Below are positions 1-10,599 of a stretch of 64,000 bases of DNA, piece after piece. The notes under the pieces were generated by a model. The model was given only the letters and a program-made list of their open reading frames with translations, was not told the origin of the DNA and made no database searches. The stretch is from Glaciozyma antarctica PI12. Lineage: Eukaryota > Basidiomycota > Microbotryomycetes > Kriegeriales > Camptobasidiaceae. Position 1 is the stretch's first letter; each line of letters starts with the position of its first letter. The stretch spans positions 260,607 to 324,606 of the forward strand of contig KZ627151.1 of the NCBI GenBank assembly GCA_002917775.1, given 5' to 3'. A program made the translations under genes and the position numbers.

Positions 1-445
1 AACCNTTNNNNAAATTTCCACGACCAACTCTGCTCGTTTCGCCTCCAGATTTCTCTCACATCGTTCTGCTGATTTCTGAACGGCAGAACTGCAGAATCAG
101 AGCACCTGGCGAAGATATGAAGAGCCGAAAGTGTTTCCTGACCGAAACTCAGGCGCACGCTCTCCCACCTAAGCTCCACTTTGGTTTCGCGAAGACGACT
201 CCTCTCGACTCGCCCAGCGCTCAGATTTCTACAACTCACTCAAGCACTTCATAGAACTGTACGGCTAGAATCCTAGCTCATTTCAAAGAACATTGGTACG
301 CCGGAGCAAAAAGAAAAAGCTTTTCGAGGTCAAAACCAGAACAATTTCAGCTTAGAGATACAGAATCTGGACCTCTCCCCTCGCATCACTCTCAGGCGCT
401 TCTCTGCGCTCGGCAAGCAAAAGTGTACTCGTTCTTTTGACGTAG

Positions 446-589
446 CCGTCGCGCGAGGTTGATACGGTGGCCTCCCGGGAGAGATACGGCGAGAAGCAGG
501 TCGAGAGCGACGCCGCGCTCCGTCTCGATCTTGAACAATCCGCGGTTCTTGAGAGCTGGTCGTCGCTCGATGATCTCTGCGCTCAGTAG
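446..589 (+). other. possible terminal exon of a gene truncated at the left edge
   Basis: An open stretch of about 47 codons follows a possible acceptor (tag at 443-445) and ends at TAG 587-589. Its codons have the C/G third-position bias of the sure genes nearby, and the peptide is charged and helix-like (…RYGEKQVESDAALRLDLEQS…). There is no ATG, and nothing upstream to position 1 (which includes Ns) shows another exon. It could be the 3' end of a gene lying mostly left of the window, or chance. No family recognised. Confidence 0.2.
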
Positions 590-763
590 AGATTGGAACT
601 AGGAGCTACGCGACCGGAACAAAGACCTCAGCGGGCAGGAGCGCGCTGGCAGGTCCTCGGACTCGGGGACCCTTCGCTGCTCTCTTCACGTCGACAGATC
701 ACAACATCACTACCTCGTTATTCACACACTACAAGCTCATAAACCCCTCCCATCACCTCCACC

Positions 764-3518
764 TCAAGCCTCGGGCACCAGAAACTCAGGAAACTCCTCT
801 CGAAGGACCTTGCTCGCGCGCCCGACCGGATCGCTCGTGTACGCGCTCTGCATCTGCGGCATCTCCTCCTGCATCACTCGCTCGGCAGCAACGTGCGGCA
901 TGACCTTCGCACCAACATGATCAGCTCCTCTCCCTTTCGCATGAAAAAGAAGGACTCACCCCCTCGAACCAACCCTCTCCTCCGCCACGCTTCACGCCCC
1001 CCGGCAAGCGCCTAAGCGTCTCCCTCCCTTTCTCAATCCTCTTCAACACATCCCTATTCTCCTGTTCCCGCCCCTCAAATATCCCGAACCCGCTCAGCAG
1101 CGAGCGGAACGGGTCGATCTGCGCTATTGCCTCCTCCGTCTTCATCTGGAGGAACGACAGCGTGCGCGATAGGATGACGAGAGGGAACGAGGAGAGGCGA
1201 GAGAGGTTCTCGAGGAGGATCCCGTCGCCTGAAAAGGGGAAGGGCTCGTTCGGGGAGAGGAGGGCGCGGATGGCGTCGAGGAAGGGGACGGGGGGAGGGT
1301 TGCCGCCCGACGTCGAGTGGTGGAGCCAATCTTGAGCGGTGGAGGCGTTCCAGAGGAGGTCGGAGGAGGGGAGTTCGATCGCGAGTTCGGAGAAAGGGAG
1401 TAGAGGGGCGGTAGAGAATCGCGTCGCGGTTTCGAGGTCGGTGAGATAGACGATGAAGGCGACTCTGTTCAGCGAGATGTCAGCGTCGGAGCGGGGATGA
1501 TGTGAGAGGAGAGACGAACCGGCGCCGGGTCTCGACTTGGATCCATAGCTTCCAGGCTGCGTCGAGCTCCGCACCCACTAGACCGGAATGTGGCGTGACG
1601 AGCTGCGTTCCACGAATCTTGGCGGGGAGAGCGACCTTGCGGAGCATCATGACGAGCGCGCCGTGGAAGGTGTGAGAGAGATGGCGTTCTGCAATCGAAA
1701 AGGAGTGAGTGACATGCGCAGAGGGAGAAGGACGCGAGGGACTCACGTTGTTCGTCGCGGTGAAAGAGGCCGAGCAGCTGGTACAGCAGCATCGACTGCA
1801 GGCTCGCAAATCTATCGTCCTCGGTTCTTTCGGGCTTGTTGAATCCTCTGCACGAGAACAAGCGAGTCAGCAAACGCGCTCCTCGTCGATCCTCGCTCAA
1901 CGCACCGAACCAAAAACACCCGCTTCTCCACCAGCATCTCGTTTGAGAATCCCTGGCCCTCCTCCTCGTACGCCGCTCCAGTCACCGTGAGCGCGAACGC
2001 TGTGTGCGACGTCATTTCGGAAAGGACCATGGAGCCGGGATGGACGATGGGGACGGAGGGGAGGAACGAGTTGGCGGCGTGGGAGGCGAAGCGGGAGAGC
2101 GTCTCGAGAGGCGGTACGTGCCAGGGGAAAAGGTCTGCATTCGAGCCGTTATCAGCGATGGGAGCGAGGAGAATGAGGAAAGGACGCACAGCCCATGCAG
2201 AACTTCTGAGTCGGGAGGAAGAACTTGGCGTCGTGCTCGTGGACGTACTGCGGCTCGAAGAGATGATCCGGGTAAAGCGAGGGCGTGTAGTTGAAGCCGA
2301 GATCGAGAGCGCTGATCCCACCGACGCCGCCTTTGTTGAAGTAGTCGGCCAGAGCGATCGCTTCGGGGCTGTACTCGATCCCGTTATCCTCGGCCCCGAA
2401 CGAGTCCCACGCCCCGACGACACTGCTCTGCTCGTGTCCCGCATTCTGAAGCGCCATCGCCCCATGCCAGGGTGTATTCGAAGCGTTCAGCTGGTCCTCG
2501 CGCTCTTGCTCGGCAGGAATGTCGGTGAAGTGAGCGAAGGGCGATGGGTCGTCGGGTACAAGGGCGGGAGATTGGTGACCATGTTGGGGAGAGCGGAGAA
2601 GGTCCTGCGAAGGAGGCATCAGCTCTGATTCCAGACGCAAGATCAAGCGAGGCTGGAACCCACCTCGAGCACTTCGGACGCGAGGATCTCATCCTGCGTA
2701 AAGAAGCCTTGTCGATGGAGTATTGGTAGGAAGAGCGTCTGGTCGGCTGCACAATATGGCTGTTCGGTACCGGCATCGAATTGAACGTCGGAGGAGAAGG
2801 GCGTTTGGGGAGAGTTGACGCTCGAGCCCGAGGAGCCATCGGTATTCGGCGGGCTGAGGGATGGGACGGGCGGAGAGTTGGTGGAGGAAATGGAGGAGGA
2901 GTAGGTGTTGTTGTGGAAGGCGTAGAGGTTGGTTCCGGCGGAGGTTGATTGCTCTGGGAGATACGGAAAGGTGGGTTCGGCGTGAGCGACAGAGGCGGTC
3001 GCTGGCGTCGGCGCAGCGGCAGCGGCATTCGCTATCAAAGGCTCCACCGCTGGCTCTGATCCGTCTTTCGGAACCTGCAAGCAGGTCTTGCGATGGCGTC
3101 GCAGCAGGTCGCTATGAGGATAAGGTCAGTGCTGGTCGAGACGCGCAAGGCTGAGCGTTGAGGACCAGGCTCTCCCTGCCTAGCCTCTTCTCCCCTATCT
3201 GAAGAGCCACTCACCTCCGAGCAAACGAATTTCCACAGTCCACGCAGGCGAACGGCCGGGATCCCAGGTCTATCGGCCCTTCGTTGATTAGCTCCTCTCC
3301 CCACCATCGCCCACCACCGGGCACGACTTACGCTTGAGCCTCCGATGCCTCTCCACATACTCTTTCCGACTGAATGGCTTGTCGCACTGGAGTCGTTGGC
3401 GGCGTCAGCAGACGGAGAGGGGCGCGAGAGGAGGAGGGAGAGGACTCACGTCTGGGCAGGTGAAGCTTCCTCTTGATGGAGGGCCAGGCTTTCCAGAAGC
3501 AGCGGCTTTGGGTGGCAT
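764..3518 (-). CDS. C2H2 zinc-finger transcription factor with a fungal-type regulatory domain
   Basis: Predicted nuclear DNA-binding regulator, about 650-700 aa, split by many short introns. The ATG at 3518 opens MPPKAAASGKPG, followed by two tandem C2H2 fingers. Finger 1 is FTCPDCDKPFSRKEYVERH plus RRLKH; finger 2 is FACVDCGNSFARSDLLRRH. Each finger is completed only by splicing. Choosing the acceptor at gatag near 3270 supplies the second His of finger 1 and a linker LGSRPF like the usual TGE-type linker. A Ser/Pro/Thr-rich linker follows, then a helical region with blocks such as SFAEMTSH-like VLSEMTSHTAFAL, ASLQSMLLYQLLGLFHRD and AAWKLWIQVETRRRVAF. The last two resemble the fungal-specific transcription factor (MHR) domain found after paired C2H2 fingers. 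The last exon ends …REEFPEFLVPEA before TGA at 764. Target genes are unknown. Confidence 0.8.
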
Positions 3519-4048
3519 GGCCAGAGTACTGTAGAGACTTCTCCTCCGTCCCTGTTTGGATCCAAACAACCCTCGTCGCTGCCTCCACCACCTCCACTTT
3601 AGGGGGTGCTACTCTGATGGACTGCTACTCGGCTCGCGGCTGAGCAGAAACGACGGAGATCAAAGGATCCTGCCTGGTACAGCTCAGACCCTCGCAGCTC
3701 GCAGAGGTGCCTCCTCCCTCTTCGAGCCTTTCTCCTTACAGCACCGCTTTTTCTGCGAACTTCGTCTCCCGCGCGCCGCAGCTTCCGTAGAGACGAGTGT
3801 GCCTTGGAGAAAACGGCAGCGACAACGAGCTAGAGAGCCGAGAGGCGCAAATCTATCCCTGGGAGGGAAGAGCAGAAGCTTGGGTATCGGAGGCTCGGCA
3901 GCGAGATACAACGCCGTGAGTGGCTGGGAGCAGAGTTGAACAGACGACAACACAGTGTGTTTGCATGCGAACTGCGAGGATACAACTAGGACAGAGAGTC
4001 AGCGACTTGCCTGCGAGAGAGCGAAGCCAGCGTACCAAAAAGTGACAA
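3519..4048. other. intergenic, no gene seen
   Basis: About 530 bp between the promoter side of the C2H2 factor and the 3' end of the nuclease-like gene. Short open frames on both strands lack introns, domain matches or consistent codon bias. It probably holds the C2H2 gene promoter and the neighbour's 3' UTR. Confidence 0.5.
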
Positions 4049-5573
4049 TCACACCGCTGGAGCCAGTCCCAGTCCCCCGAAAAGCTCGGCCAGATCTTCG
4101 TCAGCCTCGTCTGGAAGTGGTGGTAGGCAGGAGAGCGAGCGTGGTTGGTCTGCGGTGGAGGCAGGACGCGGTGGTTGCGCAGTCGTGCGTAGGGGATGGC
4201 TCGGCGTAGACGGTGCGGGAGTCACCTGCACGGGGGAGGTCAGCGAGGCGTGAGGCGTAGATTACGAGAAGCGCACCTGAGTTGCTCGCAGCTTCTCGAG
4301 AAAGGAGAGCGCAGGCGTATCGAGCACTGGCGTTGACATCTGCGAGAGTCGTATCGTCAGTCATCGCTCCTCCCCATCCCTCAGAAGTCGAAAACTCACC
4401 AAAGCGTCCGTCAATCGCGCTCGGCGCGCATCATACATCTCCCACTCTTTCAAAGTGACGACGTGCAGCCAGGTTGGCAGCAGGTTGAAGAGGTGGTGCT
4501 CAACGAAGGCGAGGCTCGTTCGAAGAGCGATGGGCTTCTCGATAAAGGCCGGGAATTGAGGATCGCGGGAGAGGAAGATGGTGACTTTGTGGGACGGGGA
4601 GAGGAGCGGGACCGAGGATAGGAGTTTAGCGAGAGCGAGGTGGTCTGGGGTATTGAGCGTAGTCAGCGGGAGCTGCTTCGGTGTGAGTGAGGACGAACAG
4701 AAGATGGCTTGAATCTTGTAATTCGAGTAGATCTAGAGAGCTACGTTCGGTATTTCGAGTGCGAGCGCAGGAAGGGAAGAACGTACGATATCCTTGTCGC
4801 TGCCCGAATACTTGACCTCAATCACCTCCCACTGCACCTTCCCATCCTCTCCCTTCTCCTTCTTCGTAAACCGAATCAAATCCGGCTTAAAGTTCCCAAA
4901 CCGAATCCCCGGCGCCGTCCACCCCTGCTCCCCAAATTCGCTCACCCAACTCGGGCTCCTCAACAACCCACAAGCGACATACACATCCTTCCCCGTCACC
5001 AAAGTCCTCGTCATCGCCCTCCTCGCCACCGCCGCAATCGACTTGAAGTTTGAATGCGAAAGCCGCACTCACTCCCGCTTCAACCGCGCCTTGATTACCA
5101 CTTCCGCTAGCAGCCCCCTCTGAATCGGAGAGAACGGCAAGTCGTCCAACCCTTGCTCACTCTCAGCAACCGACGATGTCCCTCCCATCGACGCGCGAGT
5201 CCCGTCCGAAAAAGCGTCCTCCACCAATTCGGGTGGCCGTTCGCGCATGAACTCCCCGCACATGAAGTCGAGCCGAAACGCCTCGATCAGATCTAAGCGA
5301 TTTTCTTCGGTAAGGTGGGGACAGTAGGAGAGTGGGACAGTGGGAGGCGGTGAGGGAGGCGATGAGGGAGGTGAAGGAGGAGATGGTGAGAGTTGTCGTC
5401 GTTTGGAGGTCGAGACGCGCTTTGATCTCGCGGGCTTGGGAGGAGCGGGGAGTGGGAGGAGGGGCGTGTTCGTAGAGGGTGCTGGGGGAAGAGCGGGAGG
5501 TGAGCTTTGGGCTCCTGATCTCGAGAGAGAAGCCGCACCTTGGTGCTCGGCGGGGCGTCTGCGGGAGGGTGGC
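4049..5573 (-). CDS. PD-(D/E)XK nuclease-like protein, 5' end unresolved
   Basis: Reading leftward, the frame gives LTEENRLDLIEAFRLDFMCGEF, a variable acidic stretch, then GKDVYVACGLL, FGNFKPDLIRF, an acidic insert and WEVIEVKYSGSDKD. After an intron comes YSNYKIQAIFYHLALAKLL, then a segment ending VEHHLFNLLP, and a disordered tail ending ELFGGLGLAPAV. The order PD…(20-odd residues)…EVK…KIQAxxY matches the PD-(D/E)XK fold: metal-binding Asp and Glu, catalytic Lys, then the conserved Gln helix of RecB-like nucleases. Activity and substrate are inferred only. The frame is open from about 5573 but has no ATG until 5263, so a spliced upstream start is likely. The junction near 5069 (a GTGAGT donor at an in-frame TGA) lacks a clear acceptor. 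TGA ends the gene at 4049. Confidence 0.5.
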
Positions 5574-5862
5574 TATCGAAGCGAGCCGAAAGAGGCCGGA
5601 GACTCTTTCCTCTACCTTGCTGCTCTACTCGAGCAGAATAGCAGACGCGCTGTACCAGGTGAGCGGGGCTACCTCCAGCCTTCCCGGCGCCGGTCTCAGA
5701 GCTCCTCCGCGCAACGACGTGGAGGGTCGGCGGCTTGTCCCGACACGAGGGTACGTCTGGTGCTCCGACGAACTCGAAACGGCCTGGAGCAGAGCTGGAG
5801 ATATTAATGTTGAGGAGTGGGAGGAAGAGCCGAGGAAGTGTTGTTGTTTCTTGACTCTCGCC

Positions 5863-7194
5863 ATGTCGCTCACGCCGCGTTCGCACAAGCGCAAGGTGCC
5901 GCCCGTCCTTCCAGAAGATCCAGACGAGGAGGAGCTGCAGCCCGTCCCCTCCCTCCCCGCCTCACCCGCACCGGCCCCCGCCCAGCCAGTGGTGGAGGAG
6001 GCGCCGAAGGAGAAGGAGGAGGACGACGGCTTCTCACCGGAGGAGGAGGAGCGGCTACGGATCTGGGATATGTTTGCGGAGGAGTACCACGACAGTGAGT
6101 GGCTTGCGAGGGCGTGCAGCCGGGAGGGAGCTGACGACGGGTGCAGTCGTGGCAGAGCTCCCGCTCGAGTACCAGCGAACCTTCCTTCTCCTCACAGAGC
6201 TCGAAGAGACTCAGCAGAGTGCGTGCGTTTCCCGTCCCGCTGCGCTCTCCTCTGACCTCCTCCCGACCAGGCTCCACCGCTGCGCTCAAGTCCCACCTCC
6301 AGTCCTATGTCGTCGCCCTCTCCAACCCCACTGCTCCCGCCTCTCCCACCGCCTCCACCTCTGCTCTTTCCTACATCGAAGGGGGGGAAGGGCCCTCGCC
6401 GTTCCAGCGGCAGACTCTCAGCTCCATCGCCAAGTCGGCGCGTGCGGCGGTACGGGCAGGCGAAGACAAGGTTGGGCTGGCAGTCGCGCTATACGAGTCT
6501 GTAGGTTGAATTTCAAGCAGGTCATACGCTATAGGTGCTAACGCGCGCTCTGGTGCAGGTCGACCGCCATATCCGACGCCTGGACGCCGACTTAGCCAAG
6601 TATGAAGACTCGCTCGTCATTGGCCTTCGCGACGGCACACTCCCATCCCACGACGCGCCCTCACTCTCGCGCAAGTCCCCACCCGGTCCCACTACTTCTC
6701 GGGGAGCCATCGCGCTCGGCGAGAGGGACGCGTTTGGAGACGTCGAAGAACCCCGAAAGCGGCGACGAGGAGGAGGAGGGGGAGGGGTGGAAGAGCAGGA
6801 GGCGAGGAGAATCAAAGAGGAGAAGAGGCGTCACCGGAAAGAGCAGGAAACGAGGGAAACGAGGGAGAGGCAAATCGTTGTGGATCCTAATGAACCGACG
6901 TACTGCTATTGCGATCGCGTATCGTTCGGCGAGGTGAGCTCGCTGTGCTGGAGCTGGTTGTGAAGGATGCTGACTTGATTTGTGCGCACAGATGATTGGG
7001 TGCGACAACGACGACTGTCCTCGAGAATGGGTGCGTCGCGTCGTTCCTCCTCGTTGTCATTTCGCTGATGCCTACTTCCCCAGTTCCACCTCGAATGCGT
7101 TGGGATGCAAGCACCACCTGTCGGCAAGTGGTACTGCAAAGACTGCGCGCAGAACTTGAGTGCGGCGCCCAAGAAGTCGAGGAAGAGTCGGTGA
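5863..7194 (+). CDS. ING-family PHD-finger chromatin protein (Yng/Pho23-like)
   Basis: Subunit-type reader expected in a histone acetyltransferase or deacetylase complex (NuA4, NuA3 or Rpd3L in yeast). The ATG at 5863 starts MSLTPRSHKRKVPP, followed by an acidic Pro-rich region. The ING N-terminal helix is VAELPLEYQRTFLLLTELEE with a Q-Q and a long coiled region to VDRHIRRLDADLAKYED. A basic linker (EEPRKRRR, then Lys/Arg/Glu-rich) leads to the C-terminal PHD finger: CYCDRVSFGEMIGCDND, DCPREWFHLECVGM, GKWYCKDCAQN. All zinc ligands of the Cys4-His-Cys3 PHD pattern are present, as is the Trp expected for H3K4me3 binding (REWFH). The PHD is interrupted by two short introns. TGA is at 7192-7194. 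Which ING paralogue it is cannot be told without alignment. Its start overlaps a minus-strand ATG at 5864. Confidence 0.9.
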
Positions 7195-7314
7195 GGAGGG
7201 GGGGGAGGCGGCGAGCGCGAGCTGGGCTGGGACGGGTGTGGATTTTTCTGCACTTCCTCTTTGTTGTTATATAGCAGTCTCTGTTGGGTCTATTCAGCGA
7301 GAATGCTGCTTTAT

Positions 7315-7340
7315 CGTCGTCGACGTCGTCGACGTCGTCG
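7315..7340. repeat. GTCGAC-type short tandem repeat downstream of the ING gene
   Basis: A 26-bp run built of overlapping CGTCGTCGA units, largely self-complementary and so able to fold into a small hairpin. It lies 120 bp past the ING stop codon and could be part of its 3' UTR. Confidence 0.6.
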
Positions 7341-9566
7341 TAAAGGAAAGAAGTCGGCCACGTCGTCTCATCACGATTTCGCCGCTTGCTCTCCTCCAAC
7401 ATCCCTCTCAAGGCCCAGCACGACGTTCTCCTCCCACTCCCTCCAGTCGCCAGCCAGCGCACCTCCCTTCCACCCTCTCCACTCCTTCCCGTCCCTCCCG
7501 ACCTCTCGCCAAGGTCCACGTCCCCCTCCCACCCTCAAACACCTCACCGTGTCGCGTCGCCCCCAGTCCTGTCTTCTTCGGAAGGCAGATCTCTAACCCT
7601 AAGTGTCTTCATCGGTCCTCTTGCTCCCGTGGGACAAGCCAAGGTACGTCCAGCGAGTGTCAGTTCCCTGGGAGGAGATCGGCGGAGGAGGGGGCTTTGT
7701 TTGCGGGAGGAGGCGAGACGAGGTCGAGCGCACCGCGTTATGGGAGGTGCTCAGTACGCCTGCACGCGTCGTAGATCTCTCCGGACACCTGGGAGAGGTC
7801 TGCCTGAAGGCGCACCACGCTTATCCTGTCTCGCGTCGTTCCCCCTCTGGAGAGGCGCTCGATGTCGGAACCCAGGCTGGCGAGGTGCTGCTGGCCGGTG
7901 GAGCGTCCCAGGTCAGAGGATCTCGTAAAAGACGCGTGTAGGCCGCTGCCGGGACCTTTTGGCGCGTTCCCTCGTCTCAGCTGACCGCTAGATTGCAGAC
8001 CAGTCGTTCGCGGTCTGGTCAACAAAGTCGCGCCTTTGACGTTCTCTGTGCCCTTGGTCGAGCAGGCACCTCGATGGAATGGCTCTTGGTGGAGTGAGGG
8101 ACCGAAGGGGGAGGCTTGCAAAGCCCCTGGCGATGCCGGAAGTCAACCCCTACCTTCGACTCTGCGGCAAAATCACGCACAGGGTGAGCGCGCGAGCGTA
8201 TACCCCCAGCCGTCGCTTTCATCTGCCCAGAGGATCCCGGCTCTTTTGCGATCGCTTCTTCACGCCGGCTCCCTCGTCCTCTTCGCTGTCGTGGCGTACG
8301 CTGCGATGGTGGGGTGCGACTTGGGAGAGAAGCTCTTTGATGGACGAAAGAGCGGAAAAGAGGTCTTGAACGCCGCGGTGTTGGTGTTCTTTCGGAGGAC
8401 AGCACAGGGAGGGCCGGGTTTCAGAGTGGCGAGGACATGGGGGATCAAAGATGTCGCTTGGCTGGCGCGCTGTGGGATCAAGCTGGGTCGAGTCCGGTCT
8501 CGCTGGAACCTCGTCCAGCTCGAGCTTCTGCCATCGGTGCAGTCGTTCAACCCGGTGAATGATGAAGGACTTCCCAAGAACGAGCTAGGCGTATTCTGCC
8601 GCGCTCTCGACCTTCTCCAACGCCTTCTCCTCATGCCTCAACACCGGTTTCGCATCTCCCGCCCTCCAACCTACCTCTCGTCGAGCTTCAATGACGCCTC
8701 CTCTTCGCAAGGTGACTAGAAGATCTCTCGACAAGCTCGCTCACTACTCTCTTCCCGGTCTTCTCACGCATTGCCCGACCGCTCGACTCCAAACTTTGCT
8801 CAATCCCCTCAAGGCCTCGCTCCCCTCCCTCCCTACTTTCAAGTCTAGCCTCCTCATCACCTCCATTCGCCAACGCTTTCCGAGAATGCAGCTCCTCCGG
8901 GATCAGGTCCAACGCTGGGAAGCTGGGGAATCTCGGCGGGGTACCGTCGAACCGTCTAATTCGTCCCCTCGTGCAGTTTCGGAGACGCTTTCGTGCACCT
9001 CGGTGCGCGGAACGTCCGGAGCGAATCGAGGAGTCGTGCAAATCGTCTTCGGACGAGGAGCCTCAGTGGAAGACCTCGCTGCATTAGAGACATGTTCTCG
9101 CTCGTCCTCCTCGCTTGCGAGTTGAGGGCGCTCGGTTGGTCGCGGGGTTTGGAGTGAGGAACGGGTTCCTTGGCGATGGCTCTTCGGAGCTATCAGTAGG
9201 ATTGGATCGGGCGGGGCTGTGCTCTCTTCGGAGGGTGCGTCGAGGGCTTTTGTGGGTGAAGATTTGCGAGGAGGGCGGGATGAAGGCTTTGCGTGCGAAG
9301 AGTGGGCGGCGGAGGGAGGAAAGGCGAGCTGTGGAGGAGAGTGTCGCTGCTGTTAGCTTCGGCGCACGGGGCATTTCTACCATAGGCTGTGGTGGGGTGA
9401 TGTGGGAGTTGGTGCGGCGGGGGAGGTTTTGCGGGCGGGAGCAGGGAGGGGGTGCGGTGGTCGCTGAAGAAGCTTCGGTGGATGTGCCTGATACCGGTCC
9501 TCGTACAGCTTTCTTTTTGTGTAACTATCGCAACGCGTTCAGTGCCGTGACTACCTGCTGCGCCCC

Positions 9567-9608
9567 GAGTCCGTTCGAGAGAGTCCGTTCGAGAGAGTCC
9601 GTCGAAGA
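9567..9608. repeat. three 14-bp tandem repeats
   Basis: The unit GAGTCCGTTCGAGA occurs at 9567 and 9581, with a diverged third copy (GAGTCCGTCGAAGA) at 9595. It is a simple local duplication in non-genic or unresolved sequence. Confidence 0.8.
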
Positions 9609-10599
9609 GAGAGCTCGGCCTGAAGGCCTGAAGCTCGCTCCCCACGCGTTCAAGAGTTATCTGTCTGCTTTGCAGAGTACATCTCTCCCTCGCTCATTGC
9701 CTAAACCCATATGCGAGCGAATGAGCGTGCTTCAGCTCATCTTTCTCGCTGAGTAGAACAACGGCGGCTCCTTCGCTCGAATTACTCGCTGCGACGGGGT
9801 AAAAAATGCGTGCGAGGGGCGGTCCTTCGTGAAGTGTTGCGGGGCAAAGCAGCTCTTAATATCTGAGGAGCTTCAGTGCGAGTGAGAGGAGAGTGGCAGC
9901 GAACCCACGGATGGCGTAGATGGCGCGAAGGGCGCGAGAACAGGGAATGCGAGGGAGAGGTTGGGGTGCAGGGCGCGTTGGGGGCGGGGTTCGAGGCATA
10001 CGTGTTCGTTTGTTTCGCGTCATAGCTGTGGGCGCCACGATCGTTGGAAGCCTGGGAGTAATCGAAGAGATGGGAGCACAGGAGACGTGCGACGTTGCGA
10101 GATCAAGATGCGGAGCGAGAGGAGGGGCGAAGCCGATCGAGCAATTCTCGCTCCAGTCGGCTGTGCGGTCTATCATGCAGTGTATCGGAAGATTTGTGGT
10201 GGGAGGAGAAAGGGATCGCAAGGAGAACGAGCGTCGATAGCGGCAAAGGGAGGTCGAGCCTCGTGCGAAAAGGCCTTTTGAAGAGGTGGGCACCGACCAT
10301 TGAAGAACGCTTCTTCCTTATAAGCAGTGCAGAGCTGGGAGGAAGTAGAGACTGGAGCAGGGACGTGTCGAAGACCGTCGTCGCCGCTCGCGAAGCAGCG
10401 TCCTGGTGCGCCAGCTCTTGAAAATCCTGCGCTGGAAGCTGGCTCGAGGACGCACAGTGAGCACGTACGAGGTGCACGTGGTTCTGCCGGAACGAACCAC
10501 CTTTGTGTTCGAGCGAGGTGGTGGGAAGCAGAGGAGGGAGGAGGCGATTCTCGCGTCTGCTCCCCTTGACCTCCTACGCCCTCACCTACGGGAGCTTTC

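Larger units (their letters stand above)
7195..10599. other. long stretch with coding-like fragments but no resolvable gene
   Basis: 3.4 kb, unusually long for this gene-dense window. On the plus strand, 8036-8719 (with a hydrophobic stretch LLHAGSLVLFAVVAYAAMV and then C-ending codons), 8691-9060 (MTPPLRKVTRRSLDKLAHYS…) and 9115-9400 look coding by codon use. Each lies in a different frame, and I found no canonical donor/branch/acceptor set joining them. At 9856-10290 the minus strand has an open frame ending in a hydrophobic segment (GFAATLLSLALKLLRY). It may be a decayed gene, a gene with sequence errors, or fast-evolving genes I do not recognise. Confidence 0.35.

Noticed and set aside
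1-60. Telomere-like beginning (aacc with Ns)
   Set aside because: There is no repeated telomeric unit; it is only a few bases next to ambiguous calls at a contig edge.
126-141. 16-bp identity between position 126 and about 62380 (cgaaagtgtttcctga)
   Set aside because: A match of this length is expected about once by chance in 64 kb, and the flanks are unrelated.
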